A stretch of DNA of 64,000 nucleotides. Source: Flavobacteriaceae bacterium. GTDB lineage: Bacteria; Bacteroidota; Bacteroidia; Flavobacteriales; Flavobacteriaceae. This document shows, one piece after another, positions 1-8,118 of this stretch (the first letter of the stretch is position 1; every line of letters begins with the position of its first letter). Where the stretch lies: assembly GCA_018401115.1 (NCBI GenBank), contig JAGYKX010000005.1, positions 310,001 through 374,000 on the forward strand, in the 5' to 3' direction. Made by a program: the position numbers and the translations under genes. The notes beneath the pieces were generated by a model, which worked only from the letters and a program-made list of their open reading frames with translations, did no database searches and was not told where the DNA came from.

Positions 1-1288
1 TTGAAACGGTACTTGGGTTTTTGTTAGGTACTTCAATTCCAATGGTCCCTTTTCCTGGTATTGGGGCAATAATTCTAATCCCTAATGCAGCTAAGGATAA
101 GGCAATGTCGTCTTCTAAATTCTTTATTTTAGAAATTCTTACACCTGCATCAGGAACTATTTCATAAAGAGTCACTGTGGGTCCTATGGTCGCTTTAATC
201 TGAGCAATACCAATGTTGTAGTTTTTAAGGGTCTCCACAATTTTAACCTTGTTCTCTTCTAATTCCTCCTCATTGATTGTAATTCCAGATTCCCCTCCGT
301 GCTTTTCTAACAGATCCAAGGAAGGAAATTTATAGTTAGAGAGTTCTAGGGTAGGGTCAAAGGCCCCAAAGTCCTTGAGTAATTGGTTGGATAAATTATC
401 AGTACTTTCCTCTTCCTCGTCAATAGCAGCTACCTCAATTTCTAAGTTTTCGGGAGCTGGCGAGCTTGTTTTTTCTTTGTGGTTGGATACATCCGAAATA
501 GAGAACTCTTTTTCTACCGTTTCTAATCCAGAAGCTTCTTTCTCTTGTGCTATATCAGTTTCTAATATTCCAACAGTTTCCTCTTGCTCCTCACTTTCTT
601 TTATCAATTTTCGCAAGGGAGAGAGCTCTTCTATATCTGATATGTGGGTATATGGATCTAGAATATCATTTTCAGCTTCCGTTTCTCCCACCATAGGTGT
701 GGGCTTAAAACGGGCAAAAAACCTGCCTAGGGATTGTGGGTTAAAATTAAACACCCTCACTATGAATATGATAAAAAAGACAGAAAGAGACAATGAAAGT
801 CCTGTACTTCCTATATAATCTAAGGCAATTTCCTTAATCTCATAACCCATTACACCTCCAAAAATCGGATAGCTGTCTGCAGTGAACCCTAATGTTATAC
901 TTAGAAAGAGAGCGGAGTACAATCCCCAAAACCAAATCTTGTAAAGGGAGCTTTTTGGCAGACTTAAAAATATATAAAACCCACTAATGCAAATTAAACT
1001 GGACAATATTAAAGCGCTTATTCCTAAACCCTTATAAACGAAAAAATAGCCTAATGCAGCGCCTATTTTATTTAGTGCATTCCTAGTCGCTACCTCTCTA
1101 TCTAAAAAAGCACTTAAGACGCTCTGGTCTTCCTGCCAATGATTTAAAAAGGAAATAAAAGAGATGGACATTGCTAAGCCAATGATCAAAATAACAAAAC
1201 CAATAATGACTTTGTTTTTTTTTGAAATCTCAAGCTTTAATTTAGGGGTGCTTTTTTTATGTAGGTGGTCACTTGCCTTTTTAGCCAT
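1..1288 (-). CDS. ftsK: DNA translocase FtsK, N-terminal part (cut by window edge)
   Basis: Septum-anchored DNA pump that clears and resolves chromosome termini at division. About 429 codons are visible from ATG at 1288; the rest lies beyond base 1. The N-terminus (MAKKASDHLHKKSTP) is basic and is followed by four hydrophobic segments within about the first 180 residues. Next comes an acidic linker rich in Glu and Ser, then the start of the FtsK alpha domain, with IGPTVTLYEIVPDAGVRISK and GTIGIEVPNKNPSTV. The RecA-like motor with Walker A and the gamma domain would lie outside the window. It starts 17 bases after the tpx stop on the same strand, so it is probably co-transcribed with tpx. The domain order and motifs make the call secure. 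Confidence 0.95.
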   Translation of the reverse strand, partial: MAKKASDHLHKKSTPKLKLEISKKNKVIIGFVILIIGLAMSISFISFLNHWQEDQSVLSAFLDREVATRNALNKIGAALGYFFVYKGLGISALILSSLICISGFYIFLSLPKSSLYKIWFWGLYSALFLSITLGFTADSYPIFGGVMGYEIKEIALDYIGSTGLSLSLSVFFIIFIVRVFNFNPQSLGRFFARFKPTPMVGETEAENDILDPYTHISDIEELSPLRKLIKESEEQEETVGILETDIAQEKEASGLETVEKEFSISDVSNHKEKTSSPAPENLEIEVAAIDEEEESTDNLSNQLLKDFGAFDPTLELSNYKFPSLDLLEKHGGESGITINEEELEENKVKIVETLKNYNIGIAQIKATIGPTVTLYEIVPDAGVRISKIKNLEDDIALSLAALGIRIIAPIPGKGTIGIEVPNKNPSTVS

Positions 1289-1305
1289 TTTGAGGTGTTA
1301 CTTTT

Positions 1306-1803
1306 TTAGAGTACAGCTAAAGCTGCATCGTAGTTAGGCTCATCTACAATTTCATTGACCTGTTCTGTGTAGATTACTTTACCTGAAGGGTCTATAACAA
1401 CTACAGCTCTAGAATGTAATGGAGCTAATGGTCCTTCAGTAAAACTGACTCCGTAATCTTGTCCAAAATATCCCGTTTTAAAATCAGAAAGGTTGACAAC
1501 ATTTTCTAAGCCCTCTGCACCACAAAATCTAGCTTGAGCAAAAGGAAGGTCTTTAGAGATGCAAAGTACTACAGTATTTTCTTTAGCACTTCCCATTTTA
1601 TTGAAAGATCTTACGGACTGTGCACAGGTTCCGGTATCTATACTTGGAAAAATATTAAGAATGATGTTCTTACCACTAAAGTCCTCTAATGTCTTTTCTG
1701 ATAAATCAGAGGCAGTAAGTGTGAAATCTGGTGCATGGCTTCCTACTGTTGGAAGTGTGCCTATCGTTTGTAATGGAGTTCCTTTTAAGTGTACTGTTGC
1801 CAT
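1306..1803 (-). CDS. tpx: thiol peroxidase (Tpx, atypical 2-Cys peroxiredoxin)
   Basis: Reduces hydrogen peroxide and alkyl hydroperoxides using thioredoxin. From the ATG at 1803 the protein has 165 residues and begins [10 protein letters not shown], the usual family start; an in-frame ATG six codons upstream (1821) is less likely. The peroxidatic Cys60 sits in [12 protein letters not shown] and the resolving Cys94 in [18 protein letters not shown], matching Cys61 and Cys95 of E. coli Tpx. The length is normal for the family. It lies directly upstream of ftsK and downstream of a second redox operon, from which a terminator hairpin separates it. Confidence 0.96.
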   Translation of the reverse strand: MATVHLKGTPLQTIGTLPTVGSHAPDFTLTASDLSEKTLEDFSGKNIILNIFPSIDTGTCAQSVRSFNKMGSAKENTVVLCISKDLPFAQARFCGAEGLENVVNLSDFKTGYFGQDYGVSFTEGPLAPLHSRAVVVIDPSGKVIYTEQVNEIVDEPNYDAALAVL

Positions 1804-1847
1804 AATTGAAATTTTAGACAATAAAAATACGCTATTTGGAGAAGACC

Positions 1848-1877
1848 AAAAAAAAAATCTCCCAATAGGAGATTTTT
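1848..1877 (-). terminator. intrinsic terminator of the peroxiredoxin-thioredoxin-DUF6952 operon
   Basis: Arms AAAAATCTCC (1853-1862) and GGAGATTTTT (1868-1877) form a perfect 10-bp stem with a CAATA loop. Read on the minus strand, the stem runs into ten consecutive T (A-run 1848-1857 on the plus strand). It lies between the end of the DUF6952-like gene and the start of tpx. Confidence 0.85.
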
Positions 1878-1929
1878 AATTTAATAGGAAAAATATGTAT
1901 TCCTTTTATAACACAAAACACTGATTGTA

Positions 1930-2187
1930 TTATTTATCAATTGCGCCTAAAACTCTTTTCATAAAGTTGTTTAAAGCATCTTTTTTAGGGGTCCCACCAG
2001 CAATATTTTTTTGGACCTCTACTGCACCATAAAGGTTTGAGATCAATTCTCCTATAACATCTAACTCTTCATCTTTCAAGGATGAGATTTCACAAATTGA
2101 CTCCAGAGTTTCAATGGTTTCCTCTAAATAATCAACATCATTTTCTTCTACAAAAGAAAGTAAATGTTTAATGACTGGTAATTTCAT
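1930..2187 (-). CDS. small conserved flavobacterial protein, DUF6952-like
   Basis: An 85-residue, acidic, probably all-helical protein (MKLPVIKHLLSFVEENDVDY...) with no Cys pair, signal peptide or membrane segment. I recognise it as the small protein that sits next to thioredoxin and peroxiredoxin genes in flavobacteria, recalled as DUF6952; the family name is from memory. Its start overlaps the thioredoxin 3' end by 20 bases in another frame, which implies translational coupling. Its function is unknown. The context suggests a role in peroxide or thiol homeostasis, but nothing in the sequence shows a reaction. Confidence 0.75.
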   Translation of the reverse strand: MKLPVIKHLLSFVEENDVDYLEETIETLESICEISSLKDEELDVIGELISNLYGAVEVQKNIAGGTPKKDALNNFMKRVLGAIDK

Positions 2188-2482
2188 TGACTAGTGTTTT
2201 AAGTACGTCGTATTTGTTGGTTTGTACTTGGTTTAAAAGCGTCCCACCTGAAAAAGCAGCAAAGGTAGGTAGGTTGTCTACTTGGGCTAATTTTCTAGAT
2301 TCAGGAAATTTTTCAGCATCGGCCATAACGAATGTTATGGTTTCATTTTCCTGTGCCTCTTTTTTAAATTTAGGTTTCATGATCCTACAATTGCCACACC
2401 AAGTAGCACTGTATTGTACCATCACCTTGGGATTTTGGGCAATTATTTCTGCTAAATTATCTTGTTCTAATTCTACAACCAT
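2168..2482 (-). CDS. thioredoxin family protein
   Basis: A cytoplasmic thioredoxin-fold protein of 104 residues, without signal peptide. The active site is ATWCGNCRIMKP with Cys29 and Cys32, so the dipeptide between the cysteines is Gly-Asn rather than the classical Gly-Pro. The cis-proline motif appears as VDNLPTFAAF. It lies downstream of the peroxiredoxin gene and overlaps the DUF6952-like gene, so it is a good candidate for the reductant of that peroxiredoxin. The normal length and order of elements make the family secure; the in vivo substrate is inferred from context. Confidence 0.93.
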   Translation of the reverse strand: MVVELEQDNLAEIIAQNPKVMVQYSATWCGNCRIMKPKFKKEAQENETITFVMADAEKFPESRKLAQVDNLPTFAAFSGGTLLNQVQTNKYDVLKTLVNEITSH

Positions 2483-2506
2483 TATTAAATTATTTTTGAG
2501 ATTAAA

Positions 2507-2524
2507 GCGGGGCTATTGCCCCGC
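2507..2524 (-). terminator. GC-rich hairpin between peroxiredoxin and thioredoxin genes
   Basis: GCGGGGC (2507-2513) and GCCCCGC (2518-2524) form a perfect 7-bp stem with a TATT loop, conspicuous in this AT-rich sequence. The downstream tail on the minus strand is only TTTAAT, so it may be a partial terminator, an RNA processing site or a 3' stabiliser rather than a full stop of the operon. Confidence 0.6.
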
Positions 2525-2541
2525 CTAAATTTGTTTAAGGA

Positions 2542-3179
2542 TTAGTGAGAAGCTAAATAATTAGCCACACCATCTCTGTTTGCAGACATAGCATCTTTTC
2601 CTTCTTCCCAGTTGGCAGGACATACTTCTCCATTTTTTTGAACGTGTGAATAAGCATCTATCAAACGGATAAATTCTTGTACATTTCTTCCAAGAGGCAT
2701 ATGGTTTATTCCTTCGTGGAAAACAGTTCCTTCCTCATCACTTAGGTATGTAGCTCTGTAAGTAACATTCTCACCTTCTAAAAGTACCACCCCTGAGTTT
2801 TCATCGTATTGTTGTTCTGTAGCATCTAAAATATCTAAAACAGCCGCTAAGTTTCTATTGCTGTCTGCTACTAAAGGATAGCTTACTCCTTCAATACCAC
2901 CGTTGTCTTTTGGGGTGTTTAACCAAGCAAAATGAACTTCTGCAGTATCACAAGAGGCACCAATAACCATAGTGTTTCTTTTTTCAAAATCTGCAAGTGC
3001 ATCTTGAAATGCGTGTAATTCTGTTGGACATACAAATGTAAAATCCTTTGGATACCAGAATAATAATACTTTTTTGTTGCTTTTTGAGCTTCCTCTAAAA
3101 TGTTAATTCTAAAGGTGTCACCCATCTCATTCATTGCGCTTACACTTAAATTCGGGAATTTTTTTCCTACAAAGGCCAT
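2542..3179 (-). pseudogene. AhpC/Prx1-type 2-Cys peroxiredoxin, broken by a one-base frameshift
   Basis: Peroxiredoxin that would reduce peroxides with thioredoxin. The first frame (ATG at 3179) reads MAFVGKKFPNLSVSAMNEMG through ILEEAQK and then leaves the family. The next frame reads VLLFWYPKDFTFVCPTELHA, containing the peroxidatic Cys, and continues through GASCDTAEVHFAWLNTPKDN to the resolving-Cys region NGEVCPANWEEG and the stop at 2542. One missing A explains it: either the 5-A run at 3081-3085 (giving AQKSNKKVLLF) or the 6-A run at 3070-3075 (giving AQKATKKVLLF). The rest is intact and the joined length of about 212 residues is normal. A homopolymer sequencing error is the simplest explanation; a real null allele or slippage is possible. 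As written, no full-length enzyme is encoded. Confidence 0.88.
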
Positions 3180-3289
3180 AGTTGTTTTTTTTTAATTTGA
3201 AGTTGAAAAATTAGTTTAAACTAGGGATTAAAAAAAAAATACTATTCTACAAAAAAACAATACAACTATAAGAAAAATTGATAGGAGAA

Positions 3290-4738
3290 TTAAGCCTCTT
3301 TTAATTGGGCTATTTTTATTTGAAAAGCAGCAAATAGCAAGGTCATAAAAGGACTCAACCAATTGAATATGGCGAAAACAAAATAATCTGCTACACTGAC
3401 GCCTAATACACCAGAGTGATAAGCACCGCAAGTGTTCCAAGGGATAAGGACAGAAGTTACTGTTCCTGAATCTTCTAGAGTTCTACTGAGGTTCTCTGGC
3501 GCCAAGCCTTTGTCTTTATAAGCTTTAGCAAACATTTTTCCAGGAATTACAATAGCCAAATATTGGTCAGAAGCGGTTACATTTAGTGCCAAACAACTCG
3601 CCACCGTACTGGCAAAAAGGCCAAAGGTTGTCTTGGCCATACCCAAGAGTGTTTCGCTAATTTTAGATAGCGCACCAATTCCATCCATAATCCCTCCAAA
3701 AACCATAGCACACACAATTAACCAAATGGTTCCTAACATTCCAGACATACCTTTAGAAGTAAAAAGGTCATTTAGGGCAATATTGTCAGTGGAAATTTCT
3801 GTACTAACTGTAATGGCGTTTAAGATTCCTTTATATCCATTTTCAAAACTTAAAGTTTTAGCTCCAGACAAACCAGCAATAATTTCGGGTTGGAAAATAA
3901 GGGCAAAAACACCTCCCAATAGTGTACCAATAAGCAAAGCCATTAGTGGTGGTGTTTTCTTTAGAATCATCAAAATAACACCCAAAGGTACTAAAAACAG
4001 CCAACCATTTATATTAAAGGTTGCATCTATGCTGTTGAGGATAGACTGGGTGTCTGCTTCTCCTGAAGTGTCTAAAGTGAGGCCTAATACAACAAAAACA
4101 ATTAGTGTGACTACAAGCGTGGGAACTGTTGTGAGCAGCATATACCTAATATGGGTGAACAAATCACCTCCGGCCATTGCTGGCGCTAGGTTTGTAGTGT
4201 CGCTTAGTGGTGACATTTTGTCTCCAAAATAAGCCCCAGACAAGACCGCACCTGCTGTCATTCCCATGGGGATTCCAAGGGCGTTTCCTATTCCAATAAG
4301 GGCAATACCTACGGTTGCAGATGTAGTCCATGAGCTACCTGTGGCTATAGAAATTATAGCACAAATAATGACGCAGGCAGCAAGAAATATGGTTGGATTT
4401 AGGATCTGCAGTCCGTAATAAATCATGGCTGGAATAATACCACTAACCAGCCAAGTACCAGATAAAGCACCTACCATCAGTAGAATGAGTAAAGCACCTG
4501 TCGTGGATTTTAAATTCTCCGCTACTTCTGCTAACATTGTATCATAAGAAACTTGATGAAAAAATCCTACTACAGCAGCTATTGAACCACCAATGAGCAA
4601 TATAAATTGGTTGGAACCGCTTAGGGCGTCGTCTCCAAAGACAAAAACATTGTAAGCCAATAAAACGACTAATAATACAACGGGTATTAAAGAAGCTTTA
4701 AGTGAAATAGATTTTGGAGTAGACGCTTTTGACTTCAT
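3290..4738 (-). CDS. Na+/H+ antiporter NhaC family transporter
   Basis: Inner-membrane protein of 482 residues with about 11-12 hydrophobic segments. Family signatures include GSSWTTSATVGIALIGIGNALG, GDKMSPLSDTTNLAPA and, near the end, EDSGTVTSVLIPWNTCGAYHS. The NhaC family includes Na+/H+ antiporters, the malate/lactate antiporter MleN and predicted methionine transporters (MetT). The gene follows the methionine gamma-lyase-like gene by 33 bases on the same strand, and an Lrp-type regulator lies beyond that, so an amino-acid (methionine) transport role is a reasonable alternative to simple sodium export. The family call is secure; the substrate is inferred only from the neighbours. Confidence 0.88.
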   Translation of the reverse strand: MKSKASTPKSISLKASLIPVVLLVVLLAYNVFVFGDDALSGSNQFILLIGGSIAAVVGFFHQVSYDTMLAEVAENLKSTTGALLILLMVGALSGTWLVSGIIPAMIYYGLQILNPTIFLAACVIICAIISIATGSSWTTSATVGIALIGIGNALGIPMGMTAGAVLSGAYFGDKMSPLSDTTNLAPAMAGGDLFTHIRYMLLTTVPTLVVTLIVFVVLGLTLDTSGEADTQSILNSIDATFNINGWLFLVPLGVILMILKKTPPLMALLIGTLLGGVFALIFQPEIIAGLSGAKTLSFENGYKGILNAITVSTEISTDNIALNDLFTSKGMSGMLGTIWLIVCAMVFGGIMDGIGALSKISETLLGMAKTTFGLFASTVASCLALNVTASDQYLAIVIPGKMFAKAYKDKGLAPENLSRTLEDSGTVTSVLIPWNTCGAYHSGVLGVSVADYFVFAIFNWLSPFMTLLFAAFQIKIAQLKEA

Positions 4739-4771
4739 AGTAGTAATTTAGTAAAGCGTAATATTACAATT

Positions 4772-5986
4772 TTACACGCCTTTATGCAAGGCTACTTTAT
4801 CTATACAGTTTAATATAAGCGCTAAGGTTTCTTCTGGAAAGTGATCTAGGCCAATCGAAAAACGTATTAAACCCTCCCCAAGACCCATTTGAATTTGTTC
4901 CTCTTTAGATATTTCAGAAGAGGTAGAACTTCCTGACGCAGAAAAAAGCGTTTTGTAAAACCCTAAACTTACGGCCAAGTAGCCTACACCAGCTTCTTGC
5001 ATGGCTTCCATTAAGGCATTTGCTTTTTTGATACTACCTGCGTCCAGTGTCATTAATCCACCATACCCAAATCCTGGTTCTAATTGTTTTTCAAGGGTTT
5101 GCTTTCCTTTATGGCCTGCTAGTCCAGGATACATTACTTTGAAACCTGCTTGCTGGAGCCCTCGGGCAATACAGTAGGCGTTCTCTGAATGTTTGGCCAT
5201 TCTTATAGGCAGTGTTTTTAAATTTTTATGTATAGAAGCGGCCCTTTGGCTATCTAGTGTGCTTCCAAAGAGCATGGCTGCCCCTTGATTGACATCTCTA
5301 AGGGAATTGCAGAAATCTTCTGAAGTACAAACCACGCCAGCGACTGCATCTGAGGTACCGTTAATAAATTTCGTGAGACTGTGTATAACAATGTGAGCAC
5401 CATGTTTAATTGGGGAAATCATTAATGGGGTAAAGGTGTTGTCTACCACTAGAGTGAGCTGGTGTTTTTGGGCTATTACTGCCAGCGCTTCAATATCACT
5501 AATTTCTAAAAGCGGATTACTCATTGCCTCACAGTATAAAACTTTTGTTTTAGGCGTTATGGCAGCTGTAACAGCTCGGAGGTCAGTAGTGTCTACAAAA
5601 CTGGTTTTTACGCCGTATTTAGGCATAAAGTTTTTTAATAGGGCATAGGTGCCCCCGTAAATAGTTCTGCTGCTTACAATATGGTCTTCTGCAGTACACA
5701 ACTGAAATAATACGGCCGTAATTGCACCCATTCCACTGCCAAATACATGGGCAGCTTCACTTCCTTCCATTGCAGCTAAGCTACTGGATAGTATATTGTT
5801 GGTAGGAGTACTGTGTCTGCTGTATAAAAAACAACCTTCTTTGGTACCTTCAAAAGTATCCGACATATCCTTTGCTGTATTAAACGCATAAGTACTGCTG
5901 TCTGAAATAGACGGGTTTACACCACTATGGGCACCAGTGTTAAGTTGAGATAAAATAGATGCTGGACCAGATTTTGGCATTTTCAT
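4772..5986 (-). CDS. Cys/Met metabolism PLP-dependent enzyme, probably methionine gamma-lyase
   Basis: Fold-type I PLP enzyme of the cystathionine gamma-synthase/methionine gamma-lyase family, 404 residues. Visible elements are YSRHSTPTNN (Arg57, phosphate binding), GSGMGAITAV, TIYGGTYALLKNF (Tyr110, ring stacking), VDNTFTPLMISP (Asp182) and HSLTKFINGTSDAVAG, where Lys206 should hold PLP. Methionine gamma-lyase would split methionine into methanethiol, 2-oxobutyrate and ammonia. The choice over cystathionine beta- or gamma-lyase rests on the divergent Lrp regulator and the adjacent NhaC-type transporter, so the exact reaction is inferred. ATG 5986 is used; a second ATG two codons later is equally possible. 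Confidence 0.85.
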   Translation of the reverse strand: MKMPKSGPASILSQLNTGAHSGVNPSISDSSTYAFNTAKDMSDTFEGTKEGCFLYSRHSTPTNNILSSSLAAMEGSEAAHVFGSGMGAITAVLFQLCTAEDHIVSSRTIYGGTYALLKNFMPKYGVKTSFVDTTDLRAVTAAITPKTKVLYCEAMSNPLLEISDIEALAVIAQKHQLTLVVDNTFTPLMISPIKHGAHIVIHSLTKFINGTSDAVAGVVCTSEDFCNSLRDVNQGAAMLFGSTLDSQRAASIHKNLKTLPIRMAKHSENAYCIARGLQQAGFKVMYPGLAGHKGKQTLEKQLEPGFGYGGLMTLDAGSIKKANALMEAMQEAGVGYLAVSLGFYKTLFSASGSSTSSEISKEEQIQMGLGEGLIRFSIGLDHFPEETLALILNCIDKVALHKGV

Positions 5987-6048
5987 AAAATAAATTTAAG
6001 TAAATCTACTTTTGTAATTGAATATTAACAACTCAAAATATATTTTAC

Positions 6049-6061
6049 AGATAATTTATCT
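6049..6061. promoter_or_regulatory. possible Lrp-type operator palindrome
   Basis: AGATAATTTATCT is a perfect 6-1-6 palindrome lying between the divergent lyase and Lrp genes. Lrp/AsnC regulators commonly bind such AT-rich dyads in their own divergent promoter region. Six-base arms are common by chance in AT-rich DNA, so this rests mainly on position. Confidence 0.3.
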
Positions 6062-6137
6062 AATATTATAAAATTTTTAGAAAATAAATCTTTTTTATAT
6101 CTCTAAATGATTATTTTGCTTTTAAAATTATCTAAAA

Positions 6138-6593
6138 ATGATAGACCACATTGACAAAAGTCTTTTGAAACTACTCCAAGAAGACAGTAAAAAACCCAAC
6201 AAGTATTACGCCAACCAACTTGGGCTCTCTAATACGGCTATATATGAACGCATAAAAAAATTAGAGCGTTCAGGAATTATATCTAAGTATGCTGCCGTAT
6301 TGGATAAATCAAAAGTAAACAAGAATTTCGTGGCATTTTGTCATGTTAAACTACAGCAACACTCTAAAGATATGGTCCTTCAATTTGAAAGAGAGATTGC
6401 CCGTTTAGAGGCTGTAGTAAGCTGTTTTCATATCGCTGGTGAATACGACTATTTATTGAAAATTCATTTAGAAGACATGGCTGCTTACAGAGATTTTATG
6501 GTGCGCAAACTCACGACTATTTCAGCTATTGGAAGTACTCAAAGTGCCTTTGTGATTAGTGAAATAAAAGATACTGGACATATACCTTTGTAA
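6138..6593 (+). CDS. Lrp/AsnC family transcriptional regulator
   Basis: A 151-residue DNA-binding protein. An N-terminal helix-turn-helix (residues about 1-60, with LGLSNTAIYERIKKLERSGII) is followed by the RAM/ACT-like ligand domain (about 65-145, including HIAGEYDYLLKIHLEDMAAY). It is divergent from the methionine gamma-lyase-like gene with 151 bases between them, the usual layout for a local amino-acid-responsive regulator controlling its neighbour. The likely effector is methionine or a related amino acid, by inference. lpdA follows on the same strand but has its own promoter. Confidence 0.93.
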   Translation: MIDHIDKSLLKLLQEDSKKPNKYYANQLGLSNTAIYERIKKLERSGIISKYAAVLDKSKVNKNFVAFCHVKLQQHSKDMVLQFEREIARLEAVVSCFHIAGEYDYLLKIHLEDMAAYRDFMVRKLTTISAIGSTQSAFVISEIKDTGHIPL

Positions 6594-6617
6594 GCTAAAA
6601 CTTATGTGGTAATTTTG
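6588..6617 (+). promoter_or_regulatory. Bacteroidota-type promoter for lpdA
   Basis: TTG (6588-6590), exactly 19 bases, then TAATTTTG (6610-6617), a full match to the Bacteroidota -33/-7 consensus TTG/TAnnTTTG. It begins in the last sense codon of the Lrp-type gene and ends 24 bases before the lpdA start codon. Confidence 0.7.
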
Positions 6618-6641
6618 TTATAGTTTACTAAAATAAAAAAT

Positions 6642-8048
6642 ATGGATGCTTTTGATGTAGCCGTGATAGGTTCAGGGCCTGGAGGTTATGTAGCAGCAAT
6701 TCGCTGTGCACAATTAGGCCTTAAAACGGCTTTGATAGAAAAATATAATACCTTAGGAGGAACCTGTTTAAACGTAGGTTGTATTCCTTCTAAAGCTTTG
6801 TTGGATTCTTCCCACCATTATGAAGACGCAACAAAACATTTTGACACCCACGGAATTGAAATTCCAGGAGAAATTATTGCCAATCTCTCTAAAATGGTTG
6901 CCAGAAAAGACAATGTTGTAGCACAAACAACAAAAGGGATTGAGTTTCTAATGGACAAAAATAAAATTACGGTACTTCATGGTTTCGGTAGTTTTAAAGA
7001 TGCGCACAATATTGATGTCAAGGGCAGTGATGGAAAAACTATCACCATCTCAGCGAAGCACACTATTATTGCTACAGGGTCAAAACCCAGTCAATTGCCG
7101 TTTATTACCCAAGACAAAGAGCGTATTATTACGTCTACTGAAGCCCTATCTCTTCCAGAAATCCCAAAACATTTAGTGGTTATTGGTGGTGGTGTCATTG
7201 GTCTCGAACTAGGACAGGTATACAAGAGATTGGGTGCAGAGGTAACCGTTGTGGAGTATGCAGACCGTATTATTCCTTCTATGGATGCAGCACTCTCTAA
7301 GGAGCTAACTAAAGTGATGAAAAAACAGAAAGTAAAATTTCTTTTGTCTCATGGAGTAAAAGAAGTCACTAGAAAAGGAGACGTTGTCACTGTTAAAGCC
7401 AACGATAATAAAGGAGCAGAAGTAGTTTTAGAGGCAGATTACTGTTTGGTTGCAGTGGGTAGAAGTCCTTATACGGCTGGTTTAAATGCTGTAGCTGCGG
7501 GAGTAAATCTCGATGAAAGAGGCAGGATTGTTACGAACAGTCATTTACAAACTACCACATCGCATATATACGCTATTGGCGATGTTGTTGCTGGCGCAAT
7601 GCTTGCCCATAAAGCAGAAGAAGAAGGTGCCATGGTAGCTGAGATTATAGCAGGGCAAAAACCTCATATTGATTATAATTTGATCCCTGGTGTTGTGTAC
7701 ACCTGGCCAGAGGTAGCTTCAGTTGGAAAAACAGAGGAGCAATTAAAGGAAAGTAACACTCCTTACAAAGTGGGTCAATTTCCTATGAGAGCTCTTGGAA
7801 GATCTAGAGCAAGTATGGACCTAGATGGTTTTGTGAAAATCTTGGCACACAAAGAAACCGATGAGGTTTTGGGAGTGCATATGATAGGAGCAAGATGTGC
7901 AGACCTCATTTCAGAAGCTGTAGTAGCTATGGAATTTAGGGCCTCTGCTGAAGATATTTCAAGGATGTCTCATGCGCATCCCACCTTCGCAGAAGCCATT
8001 AAAGAAGCTGCCTTAGCCGCTACAGAAGATAGGGCTTTACATATGTAA
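6642..8048 (+). CDS. lpdA: dihydrolipoyl dehydrogenase (E3)
   Basis: FAD flavoprotein of 468 residues that reoxidises dihydrolipoamide in 2-oxoacid dehydrogenase complexes and passes electrons to NAD. It has the N-terminal FAD fold (GSGPGGYVAAI), the redox disulfide GGTCLNVGCIPSKALL (Cys42/Cys47), the NAD site (VIGGGVIGLELGQVYKRLGA), the second FAD motif (IYAIGDVVAGAMLAHKAEEE) and the catalytic His446-Glu451 pair in HAHPTFAE near the C-terminus. Length and motifs are standard. It could serve the fused branched-chain E1 at 39.2-41.6 kb, although no E2 gene is in the window. Confidence 0.97.
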   Translation: MDAFDVAVIGSGPGGYVAAIRCAQLGLKTALIEKYNTLGGTCLNVGCIPSKALLDSSHHYEDATKHFDTHGIEIPGEIIANLSKMVARKDNVVAQTTKGIEFLMDKNKITVLHGFGSFKDAHNIDVKGSDGKTITISAKHTIIATGSKPSQLPFITQDKERIITSTEALSLPEIPKHLVVIGGGVIGLELGQVYKRLGAEVTVVEYADRIIPSMDAALSKELTKVMKKQKVKFLLSHGVKEVTRKGDVVTVKANDNKGAEVVLEADYCLVAVGRSPYTAGLNAVAAGVNLDERGRIVTNSHLQTTTSHIYAIGDVVAGAMLAHKAEEEGAMVAEIIAGQKPHIDYNLIPGVVYTWPEVASVGKTEEQLKESNTPYKVGQFPMRALGRSRASMDLDGFVKILAHKETDEVLGVHMIGARCADLISEAVVAMEFRASAEDISRMSHAHPTFAEAIKEAALAATEDRALHM

Positions 8049-8065
8049 TATAGCTTTTACAAAAA

Positions 8066-8090
8066 AAAAGCCCGCTAATAGCGGGCTTTT
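8066..8090. terminator. bidirectional terminator between lpdA and the CDGSH gene
   Basis: AAAAGCCCGC (8066-8075) pairs perfectly with GCGGGCTTTT (8081-8090) around a TAATA loop. A-run upstream and T-run downstream let it end transcription from both convergent genes. Confidence 0.85.
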
Positions 8091-8118
8091 CTATTACTAT
8101 GACTTTTATTATCCTAAA

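Noticed and set aside
375-818. 147-residue plus-strand frame at the left end
   Set aside because: It is the antisense shadow of the ftsK linker; the low-complexity Ser-rich translation comes from Glu/acidic codons of FtsK on the other strand.
3212-3223. TAGTTTAAACTA palindrome upstream of the peroxiredoxin gene
   Set aside because: A 12-base AT-rich palindrome with no second copy; too weak to call a redox operator.
3228-3440. 70-residue minus-strand frame overlapping the 3' end of the NhaC gene
   Set aside because: Out-of-frame shadow of the end of the antiporter plus its trailing AT-rich sequence.
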